A stretch of 64,000 nucleotides of DNA, taken from NCBI RefSeq assembly GCF_001613125.1, contig NZ_BDBT01000008.1:186001-250000 (forward strand), read 5' to 3'. The notes under the pieces were generated by a model. That model had not been told where the DNA came from. It ran no database searches and saw only the letters and a list, made by a program, of their open reading frames with translations. The position numbers were made by a program, and so were the translations under genes. The DNA comes from Nocardia shimofusensis NBRC 100134 (GTDB lineage Bacteria; Actinomycetota; Actinomycetes; Mycobacteriales; Mycobacteriaceae). Position 1 is the first letter of the stretch; the number at the start of each line of letters is the position of its first letter. Below, piece by piece: positions 10,501-19,985 of this stretch.

Positions 10501-12202
10501 GCAGCAGGTCGGCCTCGGTGCCGAGGTTGCGCTTGAGGCTGGTGACGACCTCTTCCCGGATGGCGTCCAGCGGCGGGTTGGTGACCTGCGCGAACAGCTG
10601 GGAGAAGTAGTCGAACAGCAGCCGCGGGCGCGCCGACAGCACCGCGATCGGGGTGTCGGTGCCCATCGAGCCGAGCGCCTCGCCGCCGGTCTTGGCCATC
10701 GGCGAGATCAGCAGGCTCAGTTCCTCGTTGGTGTAGCCGAAGATCTGCTGCCGGATCAGCACGCGATCGTGCGACATGTGCACGTGCGGGCGGTCGGGCA
10801 GGTCGGCCAGCCGGGTCACGCCCTCGTCCAGCCACTGCTGGTAGGGGTGCTCGGCGGCGAGCTGGGTCTTGATCTCGTTGTCGTCGACGATGCGACCCTG
10901 CGAGGTGTCGACCAGGAACATGCGGCCCGGCTGCAGGCGGGCCTTGCGGACCACCTTGGACGGGTCGATGTCGAGCACGCCGACCTCGGAGGCCATCACG
11001 ACCAGGCCGTCCTCGGTCACCCAGACGCGACTGGGGCGCAGGCCGTTGCGGTCGAGCACGGCGCCGACCACGGTGCCGTCGGTGAAGCAGACCGAGGCCG
11101 GACCGTCCCACGGCTCCATCAGCATGGAGTGGTACTCGTAGAAGGCGCGCAGCTGCGGGTCCATGCTGTCGTGGCGTTCCCATGCCTCGGGAATCATCAT
11201 CAGCACGGCGTGCGGCAGCGGGCGACCGCCCAGGTGCAGCAGCTCGAGGACCTCGTCGAAGCGCGCGGTGTCGCTGGCCTTCGGGGTACAGACGGGGAAG
11301 ATCTTCGACAGCCGGTTGTTGCCCGCGGAATCGATGCCGAACACGTCGCTGTTCAGCAGCGCCTCACGCGCGCGCATCCAGTTCTCGTTGCCGGTGACGG
11401 TGTTGATCTCACCGTTGTGCGCGACGCGGCGGAACGGATGGGCCAGCGGCCAGGACGGGAAGGTGTTGGTGGAGAACCGGGAGTGCACGATGCCCAGCGC
11501 CGACTCGACGCGGTCGTCCTGCAGATCCAGGTAGAACGCGCGCAGCTGCGGAGTGGTGAACATGCCCTTGTAGACGAAGGTCTGCCCGGACAGGCTCGGG
11601 AAGTAGACCGTCTCGCGACCGGTCGCGCCCTCGCCGGCACCCTGGTTGCCGAGCTCGTGCTCGATGCGCTTGCGGATGACATAGGAGCGCCGCTCCAAGT
11701 CCATGCCGGAGAGCTGCTCGGCCGAGTTCTTCGGGGAGGCGATGAAGATCTGCCGGAAGGTCGGCATGGCGTCGCGCGCCAGCGCACCGAGGGAGCTCTC
11801 GTCGATCGGCACCTCGCGCCAGCCGAGAACCTCGAGGCCCTCTTCCTTGACGATCTTCTCCACGCCGTAGGACGCGCGGGCGGCCTCGCGCCGCGCCTGC
11901 GGCAGGAAGGCGATGCCGGAGGCATAGGAGCCCTCGGGCGGCAGCTCGAATCCGGCCACGGCACGGAAGAAGCGGTCCGGAATCTGGATCAGGATGCCCG
12001 CGCCGTCGCCGGAGTTCGGCTCGGCGCCCGCGGCACCGCGGTGTTCCAGGTTCAACAGGGCCGTGATGGCCTTGTCGACGATGTCGCGGCTACGACGGCC
12101 GTGCATGTCGACGACGAATGCGACACCACAGGCGTCGTGTTCGTTCGCCGGGTCGTAGAGACCGATGGGGCCAGGTGACCTGTGGCCAGGAAGTTGCGTC
12201 AT
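7556..12202 (-). CDS. gltB: Glutamate synthase large subunit
   Basis: Converts glutamine plus 2-oxoglutarate to two glutamates. At 1548 residues it has the full family length. The start at 12202 has a GAAGG/GAGG site upstream. A 24-residue propeptide precedes Cys25 ([10 protein letters not shown]), the N-terminal nucleophile of the glutaminase domain. The central and FMN-binding synthase domains follow, with [11 protein letters not shown] and [15 protein letters not shown] motifs. A Cys-containing loop, [15 protein letters not shown], belongs to the 3Fe-4S site. The C-terminal GXGXG beta-helix is present ([18 protein letters not shown]). It forms an operon with gltD. Possible regulatory sites lie upstream at 12360-12410. 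Confidence 0.97.
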   Translation of the reverse strand: MTQLPGHRSPGPIGLYDPANEHDACGVAFVVDMHGRRSRDIVDKAITALLNLEHRGAAGAEPNSGDGAGILIQIPDRFFRAVAGFELPPEGSYASGIAFLPQARREAARASYGVEKIVKEEGLEVLGWREVPIDESSLGALARDAMPTFRQIFIASPKNSAEQLSGMDLERRSYVIRKRIEHELGNQGAGEGATGRETVYFPSLSGQTFVYKGMFTTPQLRAFYLDLQDDRVESALGIVHSRFSTNTFPSWPLAHPFRRVAHNGEINTVTGNENWMRAREALLNSDVFGIDSAGNNRLSKIFPVCTPKASDTARFDEVLELLHLGGRPLPHAVLMMIPEAWERHDSMDPQLRAFYEYHSMLMEPWDGPASVCFTDGTVVGAVLDRNGLRPSRVWVTEDGLVVMASEVGVLDIDPSKVVRKARLQPGRMFLVDTSQGRIVDDNEIKTQLAAEHPYQQWLDEGVTRLADLPDRPHVHMSHDRVLIRQQIFGYTNEELSLLISPMAKTGGEALGSMGTDTPIAVLSARPRLLFDYFSQLFAQVTNPPLDAIREEVVTSLKRNLGTEADLLHPGPESCKQIAIEQPILDNDELAKLVHINDDGSQPELRSVVVRGLYQVKDGGEGLRRALEAINTQVSAAIEGGAKLIVLSDRESNEKLAPIPSLLLTSSVHHHLVRERTRTKVGLIVEAGDAREVHHMAMLVGFGAGAINPYMAFETIEDMIERGALELGTGSVATDYEKAVANYIKGAGKGVLKVMSKMGISTMASYNGAQLFQVIGLSQDLVDEYFTGLRSPLDGIGLDEIADDVAARHRVAFLENRNERAHRELEVGGEYQWRREGEYHLFNPDTVFKLQHATRSGQYSIFKEYTKLVDDQSERLASLRGLFKFKTGARAPISIDEVEPVSEIVKRFSTGAMSYGSISSEAHETLAIAMNRIGGRSNSGEGGEHPARFEVEDNGDWRRSAIKQVASGRFGVTAHYLTNCTDIQIKMAQGAKPGEGGQLPAHKVYPWVAEVRHSTPGVGLISPPPHHDIYSIEDLAQLIHDLKNANPQARIHVKLVAEPGVGTVAAGVSKAHADVVLISGHDGGTGASPLTSLKHAGGPWELGLAETQQTLLLNGLRDRIVVQVDGQMKTGRDVMIAALLGAEEYGFATAPLVVSGCIMMRVCHLDTCPVGVATQNPVLRERFTGKPEFVVNFFQFIAEEVRELLAQLGFRTLDEAIGRVDLLDTTKAKQHWKASKLDLSPILDDIETAFMFQDRRCTKTQDHGLDRALDQQLITEARDALELGKPVKIETKITNVNRTVGTMLGHEVTKLYGGAGLPDDTIDITFTGSAGNSFGAFVPAGITLRVQGDANDYVGKGLSGGHLVVRPAPNAPEDFVAENNIIAGNVILFGATSGKAFINGVVGERFAVRNSGATAVVEGVGDHGCEYMTGGRVVILGATGRNFGAGMSGGVAFVYDPDATFVTQVSPEQREALEQLSGDDFTWLRDIITEHRDKTGSAVADRILGDWSQQVNHFVKVMPREYKKVLLAISEAEKAGKDVDEAIMEAARG
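9042..9057. promoter_or_regulatory. parS-like sequence inside gltB
   Basis: AGTTTCACGTGAATCC, 13 of 16 matches, with the core TTTCACGTGAA intact. It is within coding sequence (HVKL) and about 50 kb from dnaA, so it may be chance. Confidence 0.35.
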
Positions 12203-12359
12203 GCCTCTGCCTTCAAGAAAGTGGCCTTCGGAGAAAGACCTCGAGGAAAACGGTCTTTCGTTGAACGCCTCCGTCAAGACTGCGCCCGTACGATCCGGAA
12301 ACCAGCCGCGCTGATGGTCTTCCGGCGTGCAGTCACGTCTCCAGTTGTCCACCCGCTGG

Positions 12360-12365
12360 TTAATA
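12360..12365 (-). promoter_or_regulatory. Candidate -10 element of the gltBD promoter
   Basis: TATTAA read on the minus strand, about 158 bases upstream of the gltB ATG. The region where the -35 would fall overlaps the left end of the inverted repeat at 12382-12410. The assignment rests on position and hexamer only. Confidence 0.4.
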
Positions 12366-12381
12366 CAAGTGGGTGCTCGGC

Positions 12382-12410
12382 GGTAACGGAACGCTTACAC
12401 GTTCCTTACC
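12382..12410 (-). promoter_or_regulatory. Inverted repeat upstream of gltB, possible GlnR-type operator
   Basis: The arms GGTAACGGAACG and CGTTCCTTACC are inverted copies apart from one extra base. Read on the minus strand, three half-sites GTAAG, GTAAG and GTTAC follow each other with 6-base spacers (11-bp period). That is the spacing of actinobacterial GlnR a/b boxes (GTnAC-n6-GnAAC). It lies just upstream of the putative -10 at 12360-12365, where an activator would bind. Inference from pattern and from the nitrogen role of gltBD. Confidence 0.45.
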
Positions 12411-13206
12411 TCCGCGCGGGTGCTCGCCCACTACTGTGGGCACCGGCTTCGAGAGCCCGAGCAGGCGAGGTGCCGAGCGTTTATGGCGTTCGGCGTAAGA
12501 GCAAACGATAAGTCAGGTCCGGGGCCCAACAAACTTAGGTAATGCTAATAACCTGGTCTAGCTGGGCTTCTTCAAATCGGTCCTCCACGTGTGCGCGTTG
12601 TCCAGTGTAAAGCAGGCCATCGGCCCCGATCGATCCCCCGGCACCGGGTGCCAGGGGCGCGAAGAAGAGGGTTCGAGGGGGCTCCTACGGCGGCCGCCGA
12701 ACCTCGGAATCGGCCGCCACCTGCATCGAAGATGATTTCCCAGCCGCCTCCAGCGGCAAACCAACCTCTGCGCGGCTAACTCCCCGGCCGTCCGGTGAGA
12801 CATTTCCGACACCGGGTGCGACAGGCCGTTAACCTGATCCGACCGTCCGGATTCTTTTTCTCGTCGTGTGCCACAGCACACTTTCGGCAACCTTGCCGCT
12901 ACCGCAGGGTTTCCGGCCTCGGATGCCCCTGTCCCGTCAAAACCGTTGCGGCCCTGCGCCACACCCTTCGACCGACGTTTTCGCGGTGCCGTACCACTTC
13001 TCGCGGACCCCTCTCACCTCGGCGAACAGCCTGGCCGCCGGGGTCTCGCCCGGCGTCGCCGATCCCGCGATGTGAGCCTGCCCACATCCGCCCTCGCATG
13101 CTCGGTGTGTCGGGCCACGGCCTGCCACTCTGGCTCTCCGAATATCCGCTCGAATGCCAAGCGCCGCCGCCCTCGCCGACCCGTCGATTCCGGAGGAAGT
13201 GCACCC

Positions 13207-14895
13207 ATGTCCGTCACCGGAATGTTCATCCGGCTCGGTGGCGCGCAGCCGAGTGCGATCGGCGAAGCGTACGAGCGCGCCGGCTATGCCCTCACCGGGG
13301 TGGCGGTCACGGTGTCCGCGCTGGTGGCCGGTGGTGTCGCCGCCGCCGCGAGCGCGTCGATCCGGCCGGTCGCGGGGGTGGCGGTCGTCGCCGCCGGGGT
13401 CGCCGGGGTCGCCGCGGTGGCCGCGGTGGCCGGGGTGATCGCCAGGGCGCTGGTGTCCTCGCCGGGTACCGCGCCGCGCAGGCTCTGGTTCCTCGGGCGG
13501 GTGCTGCTCGCCCTCGCCCTCGGGGTGCTCCTGGGCGAAGCCGCCACCGTCGTGGCCCACGCTGCCGCCGTGGACCGCGTTCTCGACGAGAAGGCGCATG
13601 CCGCAGCGGAATCCGCGCCCGACGTGATCGCCGCACGAGCCGCCCTCGAGCGCGCCGTCGCCGACCGGGCGGCGCTGGAACACACGATCACCGAAGCCGC
13701 GGCCGAGGCCGATCGAGCGCTGGTGACCGCACGCTGCGAGTTCAACCCGACCGAACAGTGCCCGTCCACCAGGATCACCGGCGTCCCCGGCGACGGTCCC
13801 GAGCACCGGACCGCACAAGCCGTGCTCGACGATGCCCGCGGCCGGCTCGCCGCCGCCCGCGACCTGGCTCCCGGCCTGGATCAGCGCGTCCGGGCAGCCG
13901 AACAGAACCTGACCACGGCGTACGAAACGGCCGAGCGGACCGGTGATCGCGGGCCCGGCGCGCGTTGGGCGGCCATGCACGAGCACACCACCGCCTCGGC
14001 CGCCGCCCTGTTGCCCCGCCTGGCCGCACTGCTCGCCGGTCTGCTCGTCGCGCTGCTGCCGTTGCTGGTTCGCCGGTGGCTGGGGGTGACCTCGCTGGAC
14101 CGCCACGCCGCCGCCCGCGCGGCCGTGGACGCCGCCGAACGCGACGCCGAAGCCGCGATCGCCGTGCAGCGGGCCCGGCTGCGCGCCGCCGCCGAGGAAC
14201 TGCGCGCCGAACAGGAACTGGCGGCGGTCCGGCTGAGCACCGCGATCCACGCCGCCGCTCCCCTGCCGGAACTCGGCGAGGCTCGATCACCGATACCAGG
14301 AACCCGATCGCCCGCTGCCGGAGCTGGATCGGCGGCCGCGGGCACCGGATCGTCACCTTCCGGATGGGCCGGGGCGTCGTCGGTGAGGTCCGCGGCAACC
14401 GCCGCGGCACCCCCGGCAGGGCCGGAATCCGGCCCCGGCGAAGGCACCCCGGTCGTCGAGCCGTTCGGTGACGGCAAGCGCCGTACCCGGGTGATCGCCG
14501 CGCTCGGCGGGCTGGAAATCGGTATCACGGAGTTCGCCCGGCCGGTACACGCCGCACCGGAACACGGCCGAGCAGATCTGCCCGTCCTGGGGAACCTGCC
14601 GTTCACAGGATGGATCGGGCCGCTGGTGCCCACGTTCGTCCTCGACGCCGTGGAGACCGCGACCCGGCCGCTGCGGGCCGCTCGCCAGGCCGTCGAGGAC
14701 GTCGAGGAACTCACCTTCACTCTGCGGCACAGCCGCACGATCACCGTGGCCGTCCGGGAGACGGTTCCTGGGGCGGGGGTCTGGTCCGACCGCGCGGTGA
14801 CCGCGACGGTTGTGGACGTGGAGCCGATGATTCACGGGGAACCGACGGTCGAGGCGGATTCTCGCGCCCCCTCCCCCGGAACACGTTTCCATTAG
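13207..14895 (+). CDS. DUF4407-type membrane protein
   Basis: Unknown function, 562 residues, resembling the DUF4407 family. The ATG at 13207 has GGAGGA 8 bases upstream. The start MSVTGMFIRLGGAQPSAIGEAYERAGY is typical, followed by hydrophobic helices (about 30-90 and 95-125). A long Ala/Glu/Arg-rich segment (about 125-250), likely coiled coil, carries one Cys pair (CEFNPTEQC). A further helix lies near 265-290 (LLPRLAALLAGLLVALLPLLV), then another charged helical segment. A low-complexity Ser/Pro/Gly linker (about 360-420) joins a conserved-looking C-terminal block (LPVLGNLPFTGWIGPLVPTF). It precedes the MoxR cluster by 10 bases, but the next gene may have its own promoter. Confidence 0.75.
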   Translation: MSVTGMFIRLGGAQPSAIGEAYERAGYALTGVAVTVSALVAGGVAAAASASIRPVAGVAVVAAGVAGVAAVAAVAGVIARALVSSPGTAPRRLWFLGRVLLALALGVLLGEAATVVAHAAAVDRVLDEKAHAAAESAPDVIAARAALERAVADRAALEHTITEAAAEADRALVTARCEFNPTEQCPSTRITGVPGDGPEHRTAQAVLDDARGRLAAARDLAPGLDQRVRAAEQNLTTAYETAERTGDRGPGARWAAMHEHTTASAAALLPRLAALLAGLLVALLPLLVRRWLGVTSLDRHAAARAAVDAAERDAEAAIAVQRARLRAAAEELRAEQELAAVRLSTAIHAAAPLPELGEARSPIPGTRSPAAGAGSAAAGTGSSPSGWAGASSVRSAATAAAPPAGPESGPGEGTPVVEPFGDGKRRTRVIAALGGLEIGITEFARPVHAAPEHGRADLPVLGNLPFTGWIGPLVPTFVLDAVETATRPLRAARQAVEDVEELTFTLRHSRTITVAVRETVPGAGVWSDRAVTATVVDVEPMIHGEPTVEADSRAPSPGTRFH

Positions 14896-14898
14896 ACT
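14893..14898 (+). promoter_or_regulatory. Candidate -10 element for a leaderless transcript
   Basis: TAGACT sits 7 bases before the GTG at 14906, and that GTG has no ribosome binding site. This is the geometry of leaderless actinobacterial transcripts, in which the start codon is also the transcription start. No clear -35 is seen. Confidence 0.4.
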
Positions 14899-14905
14899 CC
14901 GAACC

Positions 14906-15784
14906 GTGCTGCCAGCCGTTGATCCGGCCGGCGTCACCGGGGCGGGGGACGAACCGGCGCCGGGGTCGCCCGGACCCGTCCCCATCCGCCCGCTGACCTT
15001 CCGTGAACTGCTGGATCTGCCGTTCGCGTTGATCCAGGCCGACCTCGCCACTCTGGCGATTCTCGGCGGCGGTGCCGTCGTGATCGCCGAACTCACCGTC
15101 GCGCTGCTCACCGTGAGCGTCGCCGAGCTCACCGGCGGCTCCGACGATGCCATCGGGTGGACGGCGGTGCTGACCACGCTGGCCTGTGCCTGGATGGTGC
15201 GCGTCGTGTTGCGCGGCACCGTCGTCCCGATCGCACTGGCGTCCGTCTTCGGGCGGCGGATGCGCCCGCGCGCGGCCCTGGCCGCCCTGGGCTCGCACGC
15301 CGCCGCTGTCCTCACCGCGCACGTGGTGTTCACGCTGGTGGGGGTCGGGGTACTCGCGCTGGGCATCCTGCTGATCACGGTTCCGTTCGTCGTGGTCTGG
15401 CTCGGTTATCTGCGCGGCGGGCGTTTCCCGCTGCCCGCGGTGCTCTACGCCGAGCCGGTGTCCTATCGCGAGGGGGTCGCCCGCACCAAGGTGCTCACCT
15501 CGGGAGCGCAGTGGCGGCTGACCGGATTGTGGCTGCTGCAACGCGGTTTGTTCGCGGTGTTGACGGTGCCGCTGTTCGGCCTGGCGATGTACGTCTCCGA
15601 TGTCTCCGGTACCCGCATGTGGCCGGTGATCGTGCTGCTCACCTCGATGTCGCTGGTGCTGGCGGCCTTCGCCGAGATCGTCGAATCCTGCTCGCGGGTG
15701 GTCCATTACATCGACGCGCGATGCCGCAGGGAGGGCATGGACATCCGGGTGCCCGACGCGGGCCGGGAAGGGCGGCGAGCATGA
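14906..15784 (+). CDS. Multi-pass membrane protein of the DUF4129/MoxR cluster
   Basis: A 292-residue integral membrane protein. A short cytoplasmic start (PIRPLTFRELLDLPFALIQADLATLAILG) is followed by about five or six hydrophobic helices (about 45-75, 85-115, 130-170, 205-230, 235-260). It has the look of the glycerophosphodiester phosphodiesterase membrane-domain family, without a catalytic domain. The start is a GTG at 14906. The stop overlaps the next ATG (ATGA), so it is the first gene of a tightly coupled set. By position it probably works in the same envelope process as DUF4129, MoxR and DUF58; the process itself is unknown. Confidence 0.8.
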   Translation: MLPAVDPAGVTGAGDEPAPGSPGPVPIRPLTFRELLDLPFALIQADLATLAILGGGAVVIAELTVALLTVSVAELTGGSDDAIGWTAVLTTLACAWMVRVVLRGTVVPIALASVFGRRMRPRAALAALGSHAAAVLTAHVVFTLVGVGVLALGILLITVPFVVVWLGYLRGGRFPLPAVLYAEPVSYREGVARTKVLTSGAQWRLTGLWLLQRGLFAVLTVPLFGLAMYVSDVSGTRMWPVIVLLTSMSLVLAAFAEIVESCSRVVHYIDARCRREGMDIRVPDAGREGRRA

Positions 15785-16800
15785 CCGAGCACGATCGCCG
15801 AGCCCCCGACCCGCCGCTGCTAGGAGCCGCGGCCGAGCATCGCGCCGCCGCCGAGGAGGCCGCCGCTCGCCGCGACTTCGACCGCGCGCTGCGGGAACGG
15901 TTCCGCGCGGTGCTGCGCGGGATGGAACAGCGCGGCGTGCTCGAGACCCGCCGCTCGCGCACCGCCGACGAGACCGCCGTCGACGCCTCCGCTGTGCTCC
16001 CGCTCGAGGTGTCCACCGAACTACAACCCGCCGCGCACAGTTTCGACGAGGTCGTCTACGGCGGGCGCGGCGCCACCGAGGACGAGTACCGCAGGCTCGA
16101 ATACGCCGACACGTTCTCCGCGGCCGCGCCGCCGCCACGGCCCGAACCGGAAGTGCGCGAGGTCGTCGAGGCCGCGCCACGCACCCGCCGCAGGGTGCCG
16201 CCACTGCCCGCGCTGCTGCGCAATCCCAGGTTCTGGGCCGGGCTGGCGGCCGTGCTCGTGCTGGGTCTGCTGCTCTACGCCGCGCTGCATTCCTGCGCCG
16301 CGCCCACCGCGCCGCCGCCGCAGCCGCCGCCGCCGGATCTGCCGCCCCCTGACGACCCCGACCTGCCCTCGATCGAGGGCGAGGACTCGATCTTCTCCCG
16401 GCTGCCCGCGCCGCTGGCCTACGGCGGACTGCAGTTGCTGATCGCGTTCGCGCTGCTGATCTGGTGGCGCGCCAGGCGGCGCGGCGCGCTGGTGCGCGAG
16501 CCGCGCCCGGTGGAGGTCGCGGCCAACGAGCTACTGGCCGGGCAGGCCGCGCTGTACCGGCGCGGCGGCGACCACGACTACATCGCGGCGAAACTGCGCG
16601 CGGCCACGCTGCGCCGGATCAGGCCCGAACTCGGCGCGGCGGCCGACGCGGATCACGACGGGCTGGTGCGCGCGGTCGCCGCCCGCACCGGCCTCGATCC
16701 CGGCCTGGTGTACGCGGCCATGTTCGCCCCGGTGCCCGACGCGTCCGCGCTGCGCGTGGTCGCCGCTCAGCTGGCTTCGATCGAGACGGAGGTCCGATGA
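15781..16800 (+). CDS. DUF4129 domain membrane protein
   Basis: 339 residues. The N-terminal part is charged (RRDFDRALRERFRAVLRGMEQRGVLETRRSRTADE), the usual DUF4129 motif region. A single helix (about 140-165) precedes a Pro-rich stretch (PPPQPPPPDLPPPDDPD). A second helix lies at about 215-235 (GGLQLLIAFALLIWW). The C-terminal block (LLAGQAALYRRGGDHDYIAAKLRAATLRRIRPELG) resembles the domain found beside MoxR ATPases. ATGA overlaps join it to the genes on both sides. Function is inferred only from context: a partner of the MoxR/DUF58 pair at the membrane. Confidence 0.85.
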   Translation: MTEHDRRAPDPPLLGAAAEHRAAAEEAAARRDFDRALRERFRAVLRGMEQRGVLETRRSRTADETAVDASAVLPLEVSTELQPAAHSFDEVVYGGRGATEDEYRRLEYADTFSAAAPPPRPEPEVREVVEAAPRTRRRVPPLPALLRNPRFWAGLAAVLVLGLLLYAALHSCAAPTAPPPQPPPPDLPPPDDPDLPSIEGEDSIFSRLPAPLAYGGLQLLIAFALLIWWRARRRGALVREPRPVEVAANELLAGQAALYRRGGDHDYIAAKLRAATLRRIRPELGAAADADHDGLVRAVAARTGLDPGLVYAAMFAPVPDASALRVVAAQLASIETEVR

Positions 16801-17831
16801 CCACGGACATGACGAAATCCCCGGACGCCCCCGCGAGCTCCGCCCCGACGGGCGGCGTCCCGGCCGAGACAGCACCGACCGCGGAGCAGGCGCTCGCCGC
16901 GCTGGCCGCGCTGCGCGCCGAGGTCGGCAAGGCCGTGGTGGGCAACGACAATGCGGTGCTGTATCTGGTGCTCGCGCTGCTGTGCCGCGGCCACGTGCTG
17001 CTCGAGGGGGTGCCCGGTGTGGCCAAGACGCTGCTGGTGCGCGCACTGGCCAGGTCGCTGGATCTCGAGCACGCCCGCGTGCAGTTCACTCCCGACCTGA
17101 TGCCGGGCGATGTGACCGGGTCGCAGATCTACGACCCGCATTCGGCCGAGTTCACCTTCCGCCACGGCCCGGTGTTCACCAATCTGCTGCTGGCCGACGA
17201 GATCAACCGCACCCCGCCGAAGACCCAGTCCGCGCTGCTGGAGTCGATGGAGGAGCGGCAGGTCTCGGTGGACGGTCAGCCACGGCCGCTGCCGGACCCG
17301 TTCGTGGTGATCGCCACCCAGAACCCGATCGAGCAAGAGGGCACCTATCCGCTGCCGGAGGCGCAGCTGGACCGCTTCCTGTTCAAGGTCGACATCCAGC
17401 TGCCCGGCCGCGACGACGAGTTCCGCGTCCTGCAGCGTCACGCCGCCGGCTTCGACCCGCGCGATCTGGCCGCCGCCGGTCTGCGCCCGGTCGCCGGGCC
17501 CGCGCACATCGCCGCGGCCCGCGCGGCCGTCGGCACGGTGGCGGTCAGCCCCGAGGTGCTCGCCTACATCGTGGATCTGTGCCGGGCGACTCGCAGCGCG
17601 CCCGCCGTCCGGCACGGCGCGTCCACCCGCGGCGCGACCGCGCTGATGGCCGCCGCCCGAGCCTTCGCCTGGCTGAACGGGCGCGCCTTCACCACCCCCG
17701 ACGATGTGAAGTTCGTGGCGACGACGGTGCTGCGGCACCGCCTCCAGTTGCGTCCCGAGGCGGAGCTGGACGGCGTCACCGCCGAGGCCGTGCTGGCCGG
17801 GCTGCTGCACTCGGTCCCGGTTCCGGTGTAG
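16797..17831 (+). CDS. MoxR-family AAA+ ATPase
   Basis: 344 residues, a chaperone-like AAA+ ATPase usually paired with DUF58/VWA proteins. A short Thr/Ala-rich leader precedes Walker A GVPGVAKT (about 66-73). Walker B is LLADEINRTPPK (about 129). The sensor region IATQNPIEQEGTYPLPEAQLDRF is the MoxR signature. The lid domain contains RHGASTRGATALM. The ATG at 16797 overlaps the DUF4129 stop. The DUF58 gene begins 2 bases after its stop, so the pair is surely co-expressed. Confidence 0.94.
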   Translation: MTTDMTKSPDAPASSAPTGGVPAETAPTAEQALAALAALRAEVGKAVVGNDNAVLYLVLALLCRGHVLLEGVPGVAKTLLVRALARSLDLEHARVQFTPDLMPGDVTGSQIYDPHSAEFTFRHGPVFTNLLLADEINRTPPKTQSALLESMEERQVSVDGQPRPLPDPFVVIATQNPIEQEGTYPLPEAQLDRFLFKVDIQLPGRDDEFRVLQRHAAGFDPRDLAAAGLRPVAGPAHIAAARAAVGTVAVSPEVLAYIVDLCRATRSAPAVRHGASTRGATALMAAARAFAWLNGRAFTTPDDVKFVATTVLRHRLQLRPEAELDGVTAEAVLAGLLHSVPVPV

Positions 17832-17833
17832 TC

Positions 17834-19129
17834 GTGGTCGTCAGCGGTCGACTGGTCGCGGTGGCAGCGCTGCTGGCGCTCGGCGTCGCGCTCGTGCTGC
17901 CCTCCTGGATCGGCGTCGTGGCGGCCACCGCGGTGCTGGTGATGCTGGTGTGCGCGGATCTGGCCGCCCTCGCGCGACCCGAGGACCTCGCGCTGTCCAG
18001 GCAGGCGCTGACCACGGTGCGGCTCGGCCGCGACGCCGACGTCGAACTGACCGTGGTCAACACCGGCACGCGCACCGCGCGCGGCATGCTGTGGGACGAC
18101 TGGCCCGACAGCGCGGGTGCCCGGCACCGGATCCGCCGCTTCGATCTGGCGCCGAACACCAAGCTGCGATCGCGGACCACGCTGACCCCGCGCCACCGCG
18201 GCGATCGCGTCGCCGGTCCGGTCACGATTCGGCTGTTCGGCCCGCTCGGCTTGGCGGGCAGACAGTTCCGCCGCACGGTCGAGGCCGGACTGCGCACGCT
18301 GCCCGCCTTCCGCAGCGAGTACCTGCTGCGTTCGAAGGTCAGGCGGCTGCAGCATCTGGAAGGCCGCAATGTCGCCAACACCCGCGGTCAGGGCAGCGAA
18401 TTCGACTCCTTTCGTGAATACGTCGCCGGGGACGACGTGCGCTCCATCGACTGGCGCGCCACCGCCCGCGCCACCGATGTACTGGTGCGCACCTGGCGCC
18501 CGGAACGCAATCGGCACGTGCTGATGGTGCTCGACACCGGTCGGGTCGCCGCGGGCCGCGTCGGCGACGGCACCCGCCTGGACGCCGCGATCGAGGCCGC
18601 GCTGCTGCTGGGCGGACTGGCCGCCGCGGCCGGCGACACCGTCGATCTGCTGGCCTACGACCGCACGGTGCGCGCCGAAGTGCGCGGCGCGGCAGGCAAT
18701 CGTCTGCAGCCCCAACTCATGCACGCCTTGGCCGGCGTGGTGCCCGTCATGACCGACACCGACAGCGCGGGCTTGGTCCGTGCCACCCTGGAACGCGCCA
18801 GGCGGCGGTGCCTGGTCGTGTTGTTCACCGGCCTGGACGCCGCTGTCGTGGAGGAGAATTTGCTCCCGGCGCTCCCGGTGCTGGCCCACCGTCACCGGGT
18901 GCTGGTGGTGTCGGTGGTCGATCCGGAGATCGCCGCGGCCGCCGCCGCGCGCGACAGTCTCGACGACATCTATCTCGCCGCCGCCGCCGAATCCGCGCTC
19001 GCCGAACGATCGCTGGTGCAGGAGTCGTTGCGGCGCAAGGGTATCGAGGTGGTTTCCGCGGCGCCCGATCGACTGCCGAGTCTGCTGGCCGACGAATACC
19101 TGGAGCTCAAACAGTCCGGCTCGCTATGA
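17834..19129 (+). CDS. DUF58 domain protein
   Basis: 431 residues. Two hydrophobic N-terminal helices (about 5-45) are followed by a beta-rich domain. The DUF58 core then contains GQGSEFDSFREYVAGDDVRSIDWRATARATDVLVRTW, the family hallmark. A VWA-like fold starts at HVLMVLDTGR. The GTG at 17834 lies 2 bases after the MoxR stop. DUF58/MoxR pairs are thought to assemble or remodel envelope complexes; the target is not known here. It converges on the RDD gene, with a 35-base gap. Confidence 0.9.
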   Translation: MVVSGRLVAVAALLALGVALVLPSWIGVVAATAVLVMLVCADLAALARPEDLALSRQALTTVRLGRDADVELTVVNTGTRTARGMLWDDWPDSAGARHRIRRFDLAPNTKLRSRTTLTPRHRGDRVAGPVTIRLFGPLGLAGRQFRRTVEAGLRTLPAFRSEYLLRSKVRRLQHLEGRNVANTRGQGSEFDSFREYVAGDDVRSIDWRATARATDVLVRTWRPERNRHVLMVLDTGRVAAGRVGDGTRLDAAIEAALLLGGLAAAAGDTVDLLAYDRTVRAEVRGAAGNRLQPQLMHALAGVVPVMTDTDSAGLVRATLERARRRCLVVLFTGLDAAVVEENLLPALPVLAHRHRVLVVSVVDPEIAAAAAARDSLDDIYLAAAAESALAERSLVQESLRRKGIEVVSAAPDRLPSLLADEYLELKQSGSL

Positions 19130-19164
19130 GACGCGCTGTCGATCGATCGGGGCGACCCGGACGG

Positions 19165-19941
19165 TCAGACCGTCCGGAGCAGTCCCGGCCCGCCCGGGGC
19201 CAGTGCGCGCCGCTGACGTTCGGCGAGGATCGCGCCGAGGATCTGCACCGGCGGGTAACCCTGTGGCCGGGGCACCGCCAACCGGGCACAGACCGCCTCG
19301 GCCAACCGGTGGCCGAGACTGTCCTGTGCCTGCGGGGTGAGAGTCGGCAGCCGGGTGAGGTACTGACGCACCGCGAGCCCGAGATCTTCGGAGATGCCGG
19401 ACAGATCCAGACGCGCCGCCCAGTCGGACAGCCAGGGCGGGGTACGGGCCAGCGCGGGCGCGGGCAACGGCGCCTCGGCGTGCACGACCACGGTGCCCGC
19501 GAGCACATCGCCGACCCGGCGGGCCGAAGGCGAGCACAGCGAGGTGAGCACCGCGATCACACCGAAGCCGCCGAACATCCAGAAATCGACGATCGCGCCC
19601 GCCAGCCCACGGGTGACCGCGTGCCGGAAGTCGATCGGCCCGCCGTCCGCGCGCAGCACCCGCAGGCCGAGCGCGGCCTTGCCGAGCGTCCGCCCGCGCG
19701 TCAGGGTCTCGCAGGCGACCGGGTAACCGACCAGGACGGCGACGATCGTGACAATGGTCGCGGTGTCCAGCCAGGCGGAGTCCGCGCCGCTGTCGACCAG
19801 CAGGACGGCGATGGCCAGGAACAACCCGAAGGCGCACGTCACCTGGACCACCACATCGATGAGGAACGCGGCAGCCCTGGTGGGGATGCGGGCGATCGGC
19901 AGCTCGAGGGCGACCGCTTCGCCGGTGGTGAATTCAGCCAT
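19165..19941 (-). CDS. RDD family membrane protein
   Basis: 258 residues. The ATG at 19941 gives MAEFTTGEAVALELPIARIPTRAAAFLIDVVVQ, with the Arg of the first RDD element (IPTRAAAFLIDV). Helices lie at about 20-55 and 60-80, then RGRTLGKAALGLRV, a strongly conserved RDD motif, and another pair of helices (about 115-145). The C-terminal half is soluble and helical, which is longer than a minimal RDD protein. It diverges from the SpoIIM gene by 44 bases. In actinobacteria RDD, SpoIIM, DUF58 and MoxR genes stay together, which suggests one functional module. Confidence 0.88.
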   Translation of the reverse strand: MAEFTTGEAVALELPIARIPTRAAAFLIDVVVQVTCAFGLFLAIAVLLVDSGADSAWLDTATIVTIVAVLVGYPVACETLTRGRTLGKAALGLRVLRADGGPIDFRHAVTRGLAGAIVDFWMFGGFGVIAVLTSLCSPSARRVGDVLAGTVVVHAEAPLPAPALARTPPWLSDWAARLDLSGISEDLGLAVRQYLTRLPTLTPQAQDSLGHRLAEAVCARLAVPRPQGYPPVQILGAILAERQRRALAPGGPGLLRTV

Positions 19942-19985
19942 CTCGTCAGCATTCTCTCGACCGGCGGTAGTGGAAGGCAACCGAC

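Larger units (their letters stand above)
12203..13206. other. 1-kb intergenic region between gltB and the DUF4407 gene
   Basis: No convincing coding region is seen: frames of 100-130 codons here lack ribosome binding sites and recognisable composition. The stretch holds the putative gltB promoter and operator (12360-12410) and a partial iron-box-like sequence (12536-12554, beginning TTAGGT and ending in CTAATAACC). The rest shows nothing I can name. Confidence 0.6.

Noticed and set aside
7529..12178. 1549-codon plus-strand frame opposite gltB
   Set aside because: Antisense shadow of gltB, rich in His/Val/Asp/Leu repeats typical of reverse-complemented high-GC coding DNA; no domains.
12558..12962. 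134-codon minus-strand frame in the gltB upstream region
   Set aside because: No ribosome binding site and Arg/Trp/Cys-rich composition; likely non-coding.
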